From contig WOUT01000005.1 of the NCBI GenBank assembly GCA_009773005.1, positions 23,160 through 87,159 of the forward strand: a stretch of DNA of 64,000 bases, in the 5' to 3' direction. This document shows positions 35,158 to 43,927 of this stretch, one piece after another (position 1 is the stretch's first letter; every line of letters starts with the position of its first letter). A program made the translations under genes and the position numbers. The stretch comes from Chloroflexota bacterium (GTDB taxonomy: Bacteria > Chloroflexota > Anaerolineae > Anaerolineales > Anaerolineaceae). Under the pieces are notes generated by a model. The model had not been told where the DNA came from and did no database searches. It saw only the letters and a program-made list of their open reading frames with translations.

Positions 35158-36627
35158 CTAATCTCGGGTTACTACATCCAAAACGGTTCCATCCGTATCA
35201 TGGATTATGACCTGCAAAGGCATTTTTCCAGGCAAGGAGTGCGTGGCGCAGCCAAAACAAGGATCATACGCCCGAAATGCCATTTCGATCATGTTTAATA
35301 CAGGTTCAGTAACCTCCGTACCTTTTTTGATCAAATTCTTGGCGGCTTTATTAACCGACATCGCAATGGATGCCATGTTGTTGGTTGTACCCACGATCAG
35401 ATTGACTTTTGTCAGAATGCCGCGTTCATCTGTCCAGTAATGATGAGTGAGGGTTCCGCGCGGAGCTTCCACAATCCCCACTCCTTCGGTCGGCTTTTCA
35501 CTGGGAACCGCGTGGAAATTGGAGGATGTGATTTCAGGATCAGTCGCCAACTCAACCCATCTTTCAGCAGCGTACAACAATTCAATCAGGCGTGCCCAGT
35601 GGGTTGCGAGACGCTGATGAACAGGTTTCCCTCCCAGTGTCGTATAAAATTTTTCAAATTCTGCTTGTGCCCGAGGGGTAGCCATCCCATCCGATGCATT
35701 GAGACGCGAAAGCGGGGTTGCCGTATAGACACCGGAATCTTTTCCATCGACGAAACCTTTCCAACCTACTTTCTTCAAGTATGGGAATTTAATGTAGGAC
35801 CAGGGTTCTACCCGTTCAGCGATCCAATCGAGGTATTCATTCGGACCGTATTTTCCGATTCGTTCACCATCCGGCGACATGACACTCACTTTTCCGTCAT
35901 AGAAATTCACTTTGTTATTTTCATCGACTGTGCCGATATAATATGTCCTGTGAGTGTAGATGTCACCCAGTATGAGGTCTACATACGCTTTATTACCCAG
36001 TACAATTTCGTCAAAAAGCTTAAGGCTGAATTGTGCAAACTCGACTGCCCAACGCCCCATCTTCTCCATTTCGCAACGTTGTTCCTCTGTTATCCCAGTG
36101 GTTTGACCGCCTGGAATTGCAGTGCAGGGATGCACTTTCCGACCGCCTATCATTTCGATCACCGAGTGTCCATATTTACGCGCTTGAATTACTTTTCCAC
36201 CGATTTCAAGTCCGACCTTGTGAATAACACCAAGGATATTTCGTTCAGCGACCGGCGCATCTGGTCCCATAATAAAATCGGGGCCTGCCAGCGCATAAAA
36301 ATGCGTTGTGTGATCTGTAACATAAAATGCGCTATACAATAATTCCCGCAGCATTTTTGCTGTGCGGGGGATTTCGACCTTATAAACGGCGTCCGCCGCT
36401 TTTGCCGCCGCCATATGATGCGCTTCGGGACACACCCCGCAGATCCGGTTCGTTAATAAAGGCATTTCCTCCACTGGGCGGCCAACGCAAAATCGCTCAA
36501 AACCGCGCAACTCAGGGATCTGGAAGTATGTGTTTTCCACTTCACCTTGATCATTTAGAAATATTTCGATCTTTCCGTGGCCTTCCAGGCGGGTGATTGG
36601 GTTTATTGATATACGTTTATATTCCAT
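35158..36627 (-). CDS. mvhA: [NiFe] hydrogenase large subunit, MvhA type (group 3)
   Basis: 489 residues. N-terminal nickel motif RICGVCPEAHH with C63 and C66; C-terminal motif DPCFGCATH with C457 and C460, followed by a 26-residue extension (after H463) typical of the unprocessed precursor. The pattern RxCGxC...DPCxxCATH and the neighbouring MvhG, MvhD and HdrA genes place it in the methyl-viologen-reducing/heterodisulfide-linked group 3c. It splits or makes H2 in the cytoplasm; electrons pass to MvhG. The presence of its own protease gene supports a functional enzyme. Confidence 0.93.
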   Translation of the reverse strand: MEYKRISINPITRLEGHGKIEIFLNDQGEVENTYFQIPELRGFERFCVGRPVEEMPLLTNRICGVCPEAHHMAAAKAADAVYKVEIPRTAKMLRELLYSAFYVTDHTTHFYALAGPDFIMGPDAPVAERNILGVIHKVGLEIGGKVIQARKYGHSVIEMIGGRKVHPCTAIPGGQTTGITEEQRCEMEKMGRWAVEFAQFSLKLFDEIVLGNKAYVDLILGDIYTHRTYYIGTVDENNKVNFYDGKVSVMSPDGERIGKYGPNEYLDWIAERVEPWSYIKFPYLKKVGWKGFVDGKDSGVYTATPLSRLNASDGMATPRAQAEFEKFYTTLGGKPVHQRLATHWARLIELLYAAERWVELATDPEITSSNFHAVPSEKPTEGVGIVEAPRGTLTHHYWTDERGILTKVNLIVGTTNNMASIAMSVNKAAKNLIKKGTEVTEPVLNMIEMAFRAYDPCFGCATHSLPGKMPLQVIIHDTDGTVLDVVTRD

Positions 36628-36635
36628 TGCTTCTC

Positions 36636-37631
36636 CTATTCACCTTTCCAGGCATACTTACTAGATCGTAATAATGATTTTGCAAGGTTGAAGCGATAAA
36701 ACTGGCCAGCCGGGTCAGGGATGCTTTCCAGAATACTTTCAATTTCATCAGGATCATTACTGTCGATCACTGATGCAAATGCTGACATCAATCTGGCACC
36801 ATAGTCAATCACGCCACCAGCGGGACCATAACAACCGATACATTGCGCCCCCACTGCTGGACAGCGCGCGTCACATCCAGAACTTGTCGCGGGTCCGTTA
36901 CATGGAATTCCCTGATCAAAAAGACATATTTCCGGGTCGATCCGTTCAACATCCTGAATGCGCATGAATTTCTTGATTTTCTTTTCGGTGCGGGTTCGTT
37001 TACACTCATCACAAACTGTTGAAGTTCCCGCCCCGATCACGGAACCTTTAGGGGGAAGCTCAGCTTTTCCGTTTAGCACTTGAATAACCAAATCAATGAC
37101 TGCTCCAATTTGGTGTGGTTCAGGCGGACAGCCAGGCATGAAATAGTCTACCGGAACAACCTGATCTAGGGTTCTTAATACCGGGTACATTTTTGGCAGA
37201 TGCAGCTGACCAAATTGAGATTCAAAGCTGGTTTTTGGATAAATCTGTTCAGGATTCTCGGTACTCACGCCGAAATAGGCCGTATCGAATATTGATTTCA
37301 TCGTACCGAGGTTCCCTAATCCGGGAATTCCGCCCTCAGTAGCACAAGACCCAAATGCCACCATGATTTGGGTTTTTTTACGCAGTAACCTGGCAATTTC
37401 CTCATTTTCGTCGTTTCGAATGCCGCCATTGAATAAAGTAAGCAGGATTGAATTATCTTCCATGGCTTCAAGGTCTTTGTATTTTGAATCCATTGCAACT
37501 GGCCAGAATACGACTTCAAAATTAGCGTCAACTTCAAGGATTTTTTCGTGAATATTCAATACAGATATTTCACATCCGCCACAGGACGCCGCCCAATACA
37601 TGGAGAATTTTGGTTTTCCGTTTGTGGACAT
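36636..37631 (-). CDS. mvhG: [NiFe] hydrogenase small subunit, MvhG type
   Basis: 331 residues without a Tat signal, so cytoplasmic. Proximal cluster cysteines in ASCGGCEIS (C17, C20), GSCATEGGIPG and MPGCPPEPHQ. A C-terminal extension holds more cysteines in CDECKRTRTEKK and GCDARCPAVGAQCIGCYG, which should bind medial and distal Fe-S clusters. It carries electrons from the [NiFe] site to MvhD. The gene starts 1 bp before the MvhD stop, and MvhA follows by 8 bp. Confidence 0.92.
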   Translation of the reverse strand: MSTNGKPKFSMYWAASCGGCEISVLNIHEKILEVDANFEVVFWPVAMDSKYKDLEAMEDNSILLTLFNGGIRNDENEEIARLLRKKTQIMVAFGSCATEGGIPGLGNLGTMKSIFDTAYFGVSTENPEQIYPKTSFESQFGQLHLPKMYPVLRTLDQVVPVDYFMPGCPPEPHQIGAVIDLVIQVLNGKAELPPKGSVIGAGTSTVCDECKRTRTEKKIKKFMRIQDVERIDPEICLFDQGIPCNGPATSSGCDARCPAVGAQCIGCYGPAGGVIDYGARLMSAFASVIDSNDPDEIESILESIPDPAGQFYRFNLAKSLLRSSKYAWKGE

Positions 37632-38111
37632 TTATTTCTCCTCCACTACAACTTCATAATCCGCTACAACTTCAAGAGGTTTATCCCACTTGGGCCAATT
37701 GAGCGGTCCAAGCTGGCGGACTTCTTCTACAAATTTTTCGATCTCATTCGCTAAAATCATCCCTTCTGCTGCGCTTGCCCATACCAATTTAAGTCTGCCA
37801 CGTTTAACACCCATCTGGTCAAGGGTTTTATGTAAAAGCTTGAACCTCCGCATGGTCTTATAGTTCTGCTCTACATAATGGCAATCTCCAGGATGACAAC
37901 CAGTGACAAGTACTCCATCGGCGCCTTCGGCAAATCCCTTAAGTATAAATTGGGGATCAAGTCGACCAGAACACATCAATCGTATTAATCGAATATTGGG
38001 AGGGTATTTGAGCCGGGCCAGACCAGCATTATCTGCGGCTCGGTACGAACACCAATTACAGGTAAAACCAAGGATTAAAGGTTCGAATTGGTTATTTGGA
38101 TTGTCACTCAT
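37632..38111 (-). CDS. mvhD: Hydrogenase iron-sulfur subunit MvhD (FlpD-like)
   Basis: 159 residues. Cysteines in FTCNWCSYRAADNAG (C18, C21), LMCSGRLDP, and GCHPGDCHY. These are the conserved ligands of the [2Fe-2S] MvhD/FlpD family that links a hydrogenase or formate dehydrogenase to HdrA. Start ATG with GGAGAGAT upstream. It is located between hdrA and mvhG, as expected for an electron-relay subunit. In several bacteria this gene is fused to HdrA; here it is separate, 12 bp after the HdrA stop. Confidence 0.93.
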   Translation of the reverse strand: MSDNPNNQFEPLILGFTCNWCSYRAADNAGLARLKYPPNIRLIRLMCSGRLDPQFILKGFAEGADGVLVTGCHPGDCHYVEQNYKTMRRFKLLHKTLDQMGVKRGRLKLVWASAAEGMILANEIEKFVEEVRQLGPLNWPKWDKPLEVVADYEVVVEEK

Positions 38112-38123
38112 GCTATCTCTCCT

Positions 38124-40109
38124 TTACTTCGACAACTGCAATGCAGGGTCAAGAATACCCTCAATTTGTGACAGTATTTGTTTGTCACTGTAGTGAGTAC
38201 CTGATATTGCTCCTGCCGGGCAGGCTGCGACACAGGTTCCGCAACCTTGACAGAGCGCCACGTTCACAGAACTTACTTCCTTGATTTCATCAAACGTGAT
38301 GGCAGTAAATGGACAGAGGTTATTACAGATCCGGCATCCAGAGCATCTGTTCTCATCAATTGAAGCCCGAATTGGTTCCAGCAATACTTGTCCCTGCTGG
38401 ATTTTTGAAATGACACGGGCTGCGGCTGCCGCCCCCTGCGAAACACTTGCCGGGATATCTTTTGGGCCTTGCGCGCATCCGGCAATAAAAACACCTTCCG
38501 TCATGGTTGCGACCGGATCCAGTTTTGGATGGCGTTCAATCATCCATCCTTGGGCTCCACAAGCGATGCCAAATAGTTTCCCGACTTCAACCGAATCACT
38601 TCGTGGTTCGAGCGCCGCAGAAAGGATGACCAAATCCACCGGTATTCGCCGCTGAATGCCGGCAAGGGTATCAAATGCCTGAACGATTAATTTACCTTCT
38701 TCTTCAGCCGTTCTTGGAATATTGGTGATTTCACCAACTTTTCCACGAATAAATAGAGTGCCTTCATCTAGAATTCGATTATAGAACTCCTCGTAATCCT
38801 TCTGAGGTGTTCGAATATCAATATAGAAGTTGTAAACCTGTGCGCCTGTTTTTTCGCGCGCCAGGTGGGCAAATTTCAAAGACTGCATACAACAAATCGA
38901 TGAACAATATTCGTTGTAATTCTTATCCCTGCTGCCGACGCAGTGAACAACCGCGATGGTTTCAGGTTTGCGTCCATCAGCAAGCAGGATTTCTCCGTTG
39001 GTCGGACCAGAAGCATTGGTCAGACGTTCGAATTCGAGGCTTGTGATCACATTCGGCAACTTACCGTAGCCATACTGAGGAATTCGTCTTGCATCGAAGA
39101 GATCGTAACCGGTAGCCAGGATGATGTTTCCAACTTTGAATTCCAGCAATTGGTCTTTCTGTTCATAATCAATTGCGCCAGTCGGGCAAACCTTCTGACA
39201 CACCTGGCATTTTCCGGTCTGGAAAAATGTGCAATTCTCCGTATCAAGAACTGGTTTATTGGGAACAGCCTGAGGAAATGGCACATAGATTGCTTTTCTT
39301 TTTGCCATTCCAACTTCATAAACATCGTCAATTACCCGTTTCGGGCATTTCTCCTGACAGACAAGGCAGCCCGTGCACAAATCTTCAATAACCATGCGGG
39401 CTTTCTTGCGGATTTTTATTTCAAAATTTCCCACATAGCCGTCCACACTCTCGACTTCGCTCCAAGTCAGGAGGGTGATATTGGGATGGTTCCCGATATC
39501 AAACATTTTTGGAGTGAGAATACATGCTGAGCAATCCAGCGTAGGGAAGGTTTTATCAAACTGAGCCATGTGACCTCCAATGGAGGGTTCCCTTTCAACA
39601 AGGATCACATGGCTTCCACTATCAGCGATTTCGAGAGCGGCTTGAATCCCCGCCACTCCTCCTCCAACAATTAACGTATCCGCTGTAATATCAACCTTTA
39701 TCGGCTCAAGAGATTCATGGTTTATTACACGCCGGATTGCCCCGTCCACTAAAGCTTTGGATTTGATGGTCGCTTGAAGTTTGTCTTTTGTCACCCAGGC
39801 TACTTGCTCTCGTATGGATGCCATTTCAAAAAAGTAAGGGTTCAGACCTGCTCTTTGACAAGCGCCCCGAAATGTTTTTTCATGCAGATGCGGCGAACAT
39901 GCTGCCACCACCACCCGTGTGAGACCTAAATCCTTGATATCGTTCTCAATGAGTTCCTGTCCGGGACTGGAACACATAAATTTATAATCTCTACTGACCG
40001 TGACTTCCGGGAATTTTTCTTTTGCCCATCTGGCTACCTCTTCAACATCAACAACCCCGGCGATATTGCTTCCACAGTGGCAAACATATACTCCTATTTT
40101 TTCGCCCAT
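38124..40109 (-). CDS. hdrA: HdrA-like flavin/iron-sulfur electron-bifurcating subunit
   Basis: 661 residues from the ATG at 40109, preceded by GGAGGA; a longer reading into the upstream gene lacks an RBS. The N-terminal part has YVCHCG (C10, C12) and FMCSSPG and AACSPHLHE motifs. FAD-binding motif GGGVAGIQAALEIADSG starts at residue 149. Two ferredoxin-like clusters lie at 245-255 and 293-308, and two more near the C-terminus (CSGCRICNNLCP and CQGCGTCVAACP). HdrA bifurcates electrons from H2 to ferredoxin and a second acceptor. Canonical HdrB and HdrC are not encoded here. Confidence 0.92.
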   Translation of the reverse strand: MGEKIGVYVCHCGSNIAGVVDVEEVARWAKEKFPEVTVSRDYKFMCSSPGQELIENDIKDLGLTRVVVAACSPHLHEKTFRGACQRAGLNPYFFEMASIREQVAWVTKDKLQATIKSKALVDGAIRRVINHESLEPIKVDITADTLIVGGGVAGIQAALEIADSGSHVILVEREPSIGGHMAQFDKTFPTLDCSACILTPKMFDIGNHPNITLLTWSEVESVDGYVGNFEIKIRKKARMVIEDLCTGCLVCQEKCPKRVIDDVYEVGMAKRKAIYVPFPQAVPNKPVLDTENCTFFQTGKCQVCQKVCPTGAIDYEQKDQLLEFKVGNIILATGYDLFDARRIPQYGYGKLPNVITSLEFERLTNASGPTNGEILLADGRKPETIAVVHCVGSRDKNYNEYCSSICCMQSLKFAHLAREKTGAQVYNFYIDIRTPQKDYEEFYNRILDEGTLFIRGKVGEITNIPRTAEEEGKLIVQAFDTLAGIQRRIPVDLVILSAALEPRSDSVEVGKLFGIACGAQGWMIERHPKLDPVATMTEGVFIAGCAQGPKDIPASVSQGAAAAARVISKIQQGQVLLEPIRASIDENRCSGCRICNNLCPFTAITFDEIKEVSSVNVALCQGCGTCVAACPAGAISGTHYSDKQILSQIEGILDPALQLSK

Positions 40110-40150
40110 AGCATTCCTCCGTTTCTTCGTGACGTTTATCCCGAATAAGA

Positions 40151-42160
40151 TTAGAGCGCTTCGTAGACCAATTCGATAAGATCTTTCACATTCAATTTGT
40201 CTTCCAGAGATGTTGTTTTCACCGCATCCTGGAACATGCTTATATCTTTGGGACACGCTACGACAAATGTAGATACATCTTTCAACGTGACTCCCTCCCG
40301 AATCCTGTTTTCACTCGGTCGTTCAGGCATGGTTCCTTCATCGAGGTATATGCGTCCACCACCTGCTCCGCAGCAGAAACCGTGTTCGCGGTTACGGGGC
40401 ATTTCAATCAATTCACAACCCGTGGCATGGATCACACGCCGTGGGGCATCGTACACGCCGTTGTAGCGTGCCAGGTAACATGGATCGTGATAAGTTACCT
40501 TAAGATCGAGTTTTTTATTGAATTTGAGTTTTCCGGAGGCAATCAGTTGATCCAGCAGTTCTGAATAATGAAGAATTGGTCGTCCGTTTATCACTTCTTC
40601 GGGGTACTCATTTTTCAATGTGTTATATGTATGGGGGTCAGTGGTCACAATCGCTTTGAAATCTGCTTTTTGAAGCGCTTTGCTGTTCTGTTCCACCAAA
40701 ACTTCGAATAGTCCTTCTTCGCCTACCCGTCGGACGTCATTTCCAGCATTCCGTTCAGTGTCGTACAATATTCCAAAGTCAACGCCTGCGGATCTTAAAA
40801 CTTTGGCTGTTTTTATCGTTGTTTCCGTTAGTGTTGGGCTGAAGGAAGCATAATCTCCGACAAACCACAAATATTCTACCGGTTCTTTTGTGGCATCCTT
40901 AATTTCGAACTCCAGTTCTTTTGCCCAACCGGCTCGCATTCTGCCTGATTTGCCAAAGGAATTGCCATATCTTCCAAGATTTGCGAGTGAGGTCTGAAGC
41001 ATATCGTCTACTTCACCCTCATTTACCAGATGTCGTCTCATTGAGACAATATCAGAAATGTGATCGACGAACGCCGGGCATTCTTTTATACATGCGCCGC
41101 AAGTAGTGCATTCCCATAACACATTGGTTGTTACTGTTCCCCCGACCAACGGTATAGATGGTTCAGTTCCTTGAATGATCAAAGCGCCGTCACGATGAAG
41201 CGCATCCCGGATATTTAATACCAACTTTTTAGGATTTAATTCAAGTCCAACAGCATATGCCGGGCAGACCTCCTGGCAGCGTCCACACTCGGTGCATGCG
41301 TCTCCGTCCATCAACTGCTTCCAGGTCAGATTCTTTAATCGGTCAGCAAGGATCAAATTATGTGCCGAATCCTCCTGTACTGCGGATAACTGCCCCATTG
41401 GCTGCAGCTTTGAGAAGAATACATTCAGGGGTGTCGTGATGACGTGAATCATCGTGCCAACCGGCAAGGTCAAGAACAAGGTAATGACTAATCCGACATG
41501 GGAATAATAGAAAATTGTGTGCCATAGATGCACCGTGTCAACCGTGCTTCCACTATTTAGAAAGAGCTGCGCAATCGCCCAACCAACTGGCATCCAGCTC
41601 CCATAAGTAATGTTTTCCTCTATGGAAAGTACAGCTAAACGCGCACCTTCAATTGAGGGACCTGTGAGGATAATGAGAGTTAATAACACAAGGGTAAAAC
41701 CAAATCTTCTCTCAAGGGTAAGTTTCTTGGGGCGTATGACGATTCGGCGATAGGCAGCCATTCCGGCACCAATCAAAAAAACGATCACGCACAAATCCAT
41801 GATCAATTTAAAGATCAGAAAAATCTGACCTTTTAAAAACCCGGGAAATACATAAGCATTCACAATTCCGATAGGCGTGCCGAGAAAAAGAATAAAAAAC
41901 GACCAGGCCATAAGCGCATGCATGATACCAGCATACGGCTGTGAAAGGATGCGCTGCTGGACAAATACCTGGTTCAGCATTCTTCCGATCCGTTTAAATG
42001 GTTGGTCAAACCGTTTTTCAGGCTGTCCCACCTTCCACCACAGTCTTGCCTGGTAGAAAGTCCTTATCAGCATAACCAGGAGGGCAAGTGTTAGAATCCC
42101 ATAAATGAAATAACGCATCCATTCCGGCTCAATACCCCAAAAATCAGGACGATGTGGCAT
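40151..42160 (-). CDS. Membrane-bound Fe-S/heme oxidoreductase (ETF:menaquinone oxidoreductase-like)
   Basis: 669 residues. Five hydrophobic helices at about 16-36, 81-100, 112-135, 152-170 and 213-240 form a NarI/HdrE-like heme b domain with candidate axial histidines H81, H211, H214 and H221. Two [4Fe-4S] motifs follow (289-299 and 351-361). The C-terminal region has a HDPC box (558-561) and CCG at 596-598. The first CCG half is replaced by FVGD at 433-436. It matches the DUF224 family associated with EtfAB, which passes electrons to quinone. Its ATG overlaps the stop of etfA, which supports the pairing. Confidence 0.82.
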   Translation of the reverse strand: MPHRPDFWGIEPEWMRYFIYGILTLALLVMLIRTFYQARLWWKVGQPEKRFDQPFKRIGRMLNQVFVQQRILSQPYAGIMHALMAWSFFILFLGTPIGIVNAYVFPGFLKGQIFLIFKLIMDLCVIVFLIGAGMAAYRRIVIRPKKLTLERRFGFTLVLLTLIILTGPSIEGARLAVLSIEENITYGSWMPVGWAIAQLFLNSGSTVDTVHLWHTIFYYSHVGLVITLFLTLPVGTMIHVITTPLNVFFSKLQPMGQLSAVQEDSAHNLILADRLKNLTWKQLMDGDACTECGRCQEVCPAYAVGLELNPKKLVLNIRDALHRDGALIIQGTEPSIPLVGGTVTTNVLWECTTCGACIKECPAFVDHISDIVSMRRHLVNEGEVDDMLQTSLANLGRYGNSFGKSGRMRAGWAKELEFEIKDATKEPVEYLWFVGDYASFSPTLTETTIKTAKVLRSAGVDFGILYDTERNAGNDVRRVGEEGLFEVLVEQNSKALQKADFKAIVTTDPHTYNTLKNEYPEEVINGRPILHYSELLDQLIASGKLKFNKKLDLKVTYHDPCYLARYNGVYDAPRRVIHATGCELIEMPRNREHGFCCGAGGGRIYLDEGTMPERPSENRIREGVTLKDVSTFVVACPKDISMFQDAVKTTSLEDKLNVKDLIELVYEAL

Positions 42161-43132
42161 TTATCCTCCTTTGACCTTTTGAATGGACCTGATCAGCTCC
42201 TTGGAAATATCAAGGAGATTTTCTGTAGTGCCGTATCTGGCAATGTTGAAAATTGGAGCTTCGGGATCGGTATTAACCGCGATGATCATTTCGCTTTCCT
42301 CAATGGATTCAACATGTTCGGGAGCGCCGCTGATCCCCAATGCCAGATATAGTTTGGGTTTTATCGTTTTTCCAGATTTTCCTACCAGTCGCGAGGTAGA
42401 CAGCCATCCCTGGTCGATCACCGGCCGGCTGGCGCATAACTCTCCTCCCAATGCATCTGCGAGCTCCTTTGCAAGCGAAACATTATCCTCGTTCTCAATC
42501 CCCCGTCCAATACCGATCAAAATTTCTTCCTTGGAAATATCCAGATCTTCACCTGAAGGCAGGATGATCTCTTTTAATGTGATCCTGGATTTTTCGAATG
42601 CCGGAAGAGAATAGGCAGATACTTTCGGTGTAGTTGTGGTTTTTCCATCCTTTGCCTTAAATTTTCCTGGCGATAGAGTCACCAGAGAAGTACATTCCTT
42701 TAAATCTCCTTCAGCAAAGATCTTCCCACCACAAATTTGGGCAACAAACCGCAACTTTCCTTCTTCCGCTTTGATCTCCTTGCAGAAACTGACAAGGGGC
42801 AAGTGTAATCGCGCAGATAACCCTCCTGCAAGATCGGACCCAATGGAGGTATCCCCAAAAATCATCAACCCTGGCTGCTTATCCTGAATGATTTTGGCCA
42901 AAACAGCTGCAAATGGATCATAGGTGAACTCCGCCAAAGAATCATGGCTCACGGTAATAATTTCGTCGGCAAAGAGATCCTTTGATAACAGCTCAATATT
43001 ATGACCCAACAACACCGCGACAACATTCCCCCCATTTGACTTCGCAATTTGCTGTGCTTGTGCCAGACACATATATGTAATATCAGAGACTATGCCCTGA
43101 AAATGTTCAACGTAAACGAAGATTTCACTCAT
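42161..43132 (-). CDS. etfA: Electron-transfer flavoprotein alpha subunit
   Basis: 323 residues. The C-terminal FAD-binding domain shows CASRPVIDQGWLSTSRLVG, LYLALGISGAPEHVE and IIAVNTDPEAPIFNIARYG, all hallmark EtfA segments. The N-terminal domain is a Rossmann-like fold shared with EtfB. Start ATG is preceded by GAGAAAT, and etfB ends 14 bp upstream. In this operon it likely forms the EtfAB dimer that passes electrons between an acyl-CoA or other dehydrogenase and the membrane oxidoreductase. Whether it is a bifurcating ETF cannot be judged by eye. Confidence 0.95.
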   Translation of the reverse strand: MSEIFVYVEHFQGIVSDITYMCLAQAQQIAKSNGGNVVAVLLGHNIELLSKDLFADEIITVSHDSLAEFTYDPFAAVLAKIIQDKQPGLMIFGDTSIGSDLAGGLSARLHLPLVSFCKEIKAEEGKLRFVAQICGGKIFAEGDLKECTSLVTLSPGKFKAKDGKTTTTPKVSAYSLPAFEKSRITLKEIILPSGEDLDISKEEILIGIGRGIENEDNVSLAKELADALGGELCASRPVIDQGWLSTSRLVGKSGKTIKPKLYLALGISGAPEHVESIEESEMIIAVNTDPEAPIFNIARYGTTENLLDISKELIRSIQKVKGG

Positions 43133-43146
43133 GTTATTTCTCCTGA

Positions 43147-43911
43147 TCAGATCAATCCTTGCGACTTAACGATTTCTGCGATGCGGTCAGCTATATCTTT
43201 CAAACTGCCAGAAAGAATTTCTGCTCGACCGCTCACCTCAGGTTCGTACATACGATCAATGATTAGGCCTCCCGCGAGGTCAATATCACCGTCCTTTTCC
43301 TGTACAGAACCTGTCTTCATTGCCTGCCGGACTTTACTGATAGGCACATATCGGGGTGGTTTTTCTGAAGACGATATCCCTAAAACCGCTGGCAGCGCCA
43401 CTTCCATTTTCGCTTTGATACCACCTGGATAGTCCTTGAGGACGAGCGCTGACATTCCCTCAATATCGACTCCGGAAATATATCCGATATAAGGCATCCC
43501 AAGATATTCAGCCAGAAGCGCCCCAATCGCCCCATCAAAACCGTTATGATTTGATACCCCGGTCAAGATTAAATCGGGTTTTTCTTCCATAATGATCGTT
43601 TGAAATATTTTCGCAAGCGCATGATTGTTGACCTTTTCCGTTGAGAAATCTACATTGACACGGATCAAACGATCTGCCCCTTTTGCAGCAGCTGTAAATA
43701 AAGCCTCATCTGATTTTTCTCCGCCTGCCGCCACCACAACCACTTCAACGCCTGTCTTTTCTTTGAGAATAATACCCTGTTCAACAGCGTGATCATCAAA
43801 TTCGTTTAATATCCAGGCTATTTCTTCCAGGTCAAAACCATCTTTCTCTTTGTTAATAACGATCTCTTCAACGCGATCAGGCACTAATTGAATGGGAATG
43901 ACGATTTTCAT
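43147..43911 (-). CDS. etfB: Electron-transfer flavoprotein beta subunit
   Basis: 254 residues. EtfB features: N-terminal MKIVIPIQLVPD, ILNEFDDHAVEQGI, TAAAKGADRLIRV, GVSNHNGFDGAIGALLAEYLGMPYI and VALPAVLGIS. The nucleotide-binding signature of EtfB is present in a degenerate form. It pairs with EtfA. The upstream Fe-S gene ends 16 bp before its start, so translation is probably coupled. In bifurcating ETFs this subunit carries a second FAD, in simple ETFs AMP; the sequence alone does not settle it. Confidence 0.93.
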   Translation of the reverse strand: MKIVIPIQLVPDRVEEIVINKEKDGFDLEEIAWILNEFDDHAVEQGIILKEKTGVEVVVVAAGGEKSDEALFTAAAKGADRLIRVNVDFSTEKVNNHALAKIFQTIIMEEKPDLILTGVSNHNGFDGAIGALLAEYLGMPYIGYISGVDIEGMSALVLKDYPGGIKAKMEVALPAVLGISSSEKPPRYVPISKVRQAMKTGSVQEKDGDIDLAGGLIIDRMYEPEVSGRAEILSGSLKDIADRIAEIVKSQGLI

Positions 43912-43927
43912 ATCTACTCTTTTCCTT

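Noticed and set aside
35440..36342. 300-codon open frame on the plus strand
   Set aside because: It is antisense to the hydrogenase large subunit gene, has no RBS or recognisable domain, and its codons mirror MvhA.
38943..39530. 195-codon plus-strand open frame
   Set aside because: Antisense to hdrA, with no family resemblance.
40110..40256. N-terminal extension of HdrA
   Set aside because: It overlaps the 3' end of the membrane oxidoreductase gene and has no RBS, while the ATG at 40109 follows GGAGGA and gives the family N-terminus.
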